Shown: positions 63,742 through 64,000 of the stretch, piece after piece
Numbering within the stretch: the stretch's first letter is position 1
How the letters are laid out: each line of letters opens with the position of its first letter
Source of the DNA: Euzebyella marina
Lineage (GTDB): Bacteria > Bacteroidota > Bacteroidia > Flavobacteriales > Flavobacteriaceae
Direction of reading: 5' to 3'
Assembly (NCBI RefSeq): GCF_014855515.1
Contig: NZ_JACYFK010000003.1
Location: forward strand, 599,302-663,301
Length of the DNA stretch: 64,000 nucleotides
Notes under the pieces: model-generated
Told to the model about the DNA's origin: nothing
Seen by the model: only the letters and a program-made list of their open reading frames with translations
Databases searched by the model: none
Made by a program: the position numbers and the translations under genes

Positions 63742-64000
63742 ATGAAAACAATAGTAATAACAATATTTAGCGTGCTTCTGGCGGCCCTAGGCCTTTATGC
63801 CCAACAAGACCCGCAGTACTCGTTCTATCGCTATAACATGAACGTAGTGAACCCTGCCTATGCCGGTAGTAATGACGGCCTGGAATTTGCCTTGGGCCTT
63901 CGAAGCCAATGGGCAGGGGTAGAAGGCGCTCCGGAAAGCCAAAGTGCTATTTTCGGTACATCGTTGGGAAAAAATGTAGGCCTAGGAGTGTCGGTACTTA
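63742..64000 (+). CDS. PorP/SprF-family T9SS protein (N-terminal part)
   Basis: The first 86 residues have a signal peptide (IFSVLLAALGLYAQ) followed by QDPQYSFYRYNMNVVNPAYA and GLRSQWAGVEGAPESQ, the signature of PorP/SprF outer-membrane proteins. These are often encoded directly after type B-sorted giant proteins and help attach them at the surface. The ATG is 20 bp after the previous stop. The gene continues past the window. Confidence 0.88.
   Translation, partial: MKTIVITIFSVLLAALGLYAQQDPQYSFYRYNMNVVNPAYAGSNDGLEFALGLRSQWAGVEGAPESQSAIFGTSLGKNVGLGVSVL

Overview
The window looks like a chromosomal segment of a marine-type Flavobacteriaceae (Bacteroidetes). Support: a giant secreted protein with a type IX secretion (T9SS) type B sorting domain followed by a PorP/SprF-family gene at the right edge; TAnnTTTG -7 promoter elements (for example 3122-3129 and 20591-20598); A-rich leaders instead of Shine-Dalgarno sites; IntDOT-like integrases that lack the first catalytic arginine; and a BfmA/BtgA-type mobilization gene. 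The genus cannot be fixed from sequence alone.

Layout. (1) 1-1430: chromosomal flank with the end of an alpha/beta hydrolase and an aldo/keto reductase. (2) 1431-1504: tRNA-Pro(GGG), used as an integration site. (3) 1493-21633: an integrated element of about 20.1 kb bounded by a 13-bp copy of the tRNA 3' end. It carries an integrase, a TetR-controlled aldehyde/electrophile detoxification operon, a VOC gene bracketed by 24-bp direct repeats, an IS110-family insertion sequence with a bridge-RNA-like leader, a mobilization pair (BfmA-like protein and relaxase), a HEPN protein, a type III restriction-modification (R-M) system with two small companions, and a 51-aa antitoxin-like ORF with a GNAT enzyme. 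(4) From 21633: a second element or its remnant, starting with a second integrase in the same orientation. It holds a small heat-shock protein, a three-gene operon (SbnA-like synthase, FAD/NAD(P) protein, fold-III PLP decarboxylase), a cyclase-like DUF2652 protein, a single-domain response regulator, a large catalase, a DUF421 protein, a frameshifted UvrD-like helicase and a fused exonuclease/GIY-YIG protein. Its right end was not found. (5) 37325-39558: a structured non-coding stretch, ssb, a DUF6876-like gene and a lipoprotein. (6) 40114-52668: a serine recombinase and a compact type I R-M operon (DUF2130, hsdM, hsdS, AlbA_2 ATPase, hsdR). A four-gene TIR - SLOG - ThsB-like TIR - TIR module sits between hsdS and hsdR. 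(7) 52637-57915: small accessory genes (pentapeptide protein, hypoxanthine/uracil-DNA glycosylase-like protein, PD-(D/E)XK protein, a HEPN gene interrupted by a stop, small unknowns). (8) 58427-64000: the T9SS-secreted modular protein and its PorP/SprF partner.

How it works together. The left two thirds is a tRNA-Pro integration hotspot that has collected mobile elements and their cargo: stress protection, a probable small-molecule pathway and several layers of defence (type III R-M, type I R-M, TIR/SLOG, HEPN, toxin-antitoxin). The most interesting unit is the TIR-SLOG-TIR-TIR block. It has Thoeris-like parts (a ThsB-type TIR and a SLOG sensor) but the SLOG protein stands alone, without the usual effector domain, and the block is coupled by overlaps and 3-6 nt gaps to a type I R-M operon. 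The IS110 leader is also notable: it repeats 10 nt of the inferred element end, as expected for a bridge RNA guide.
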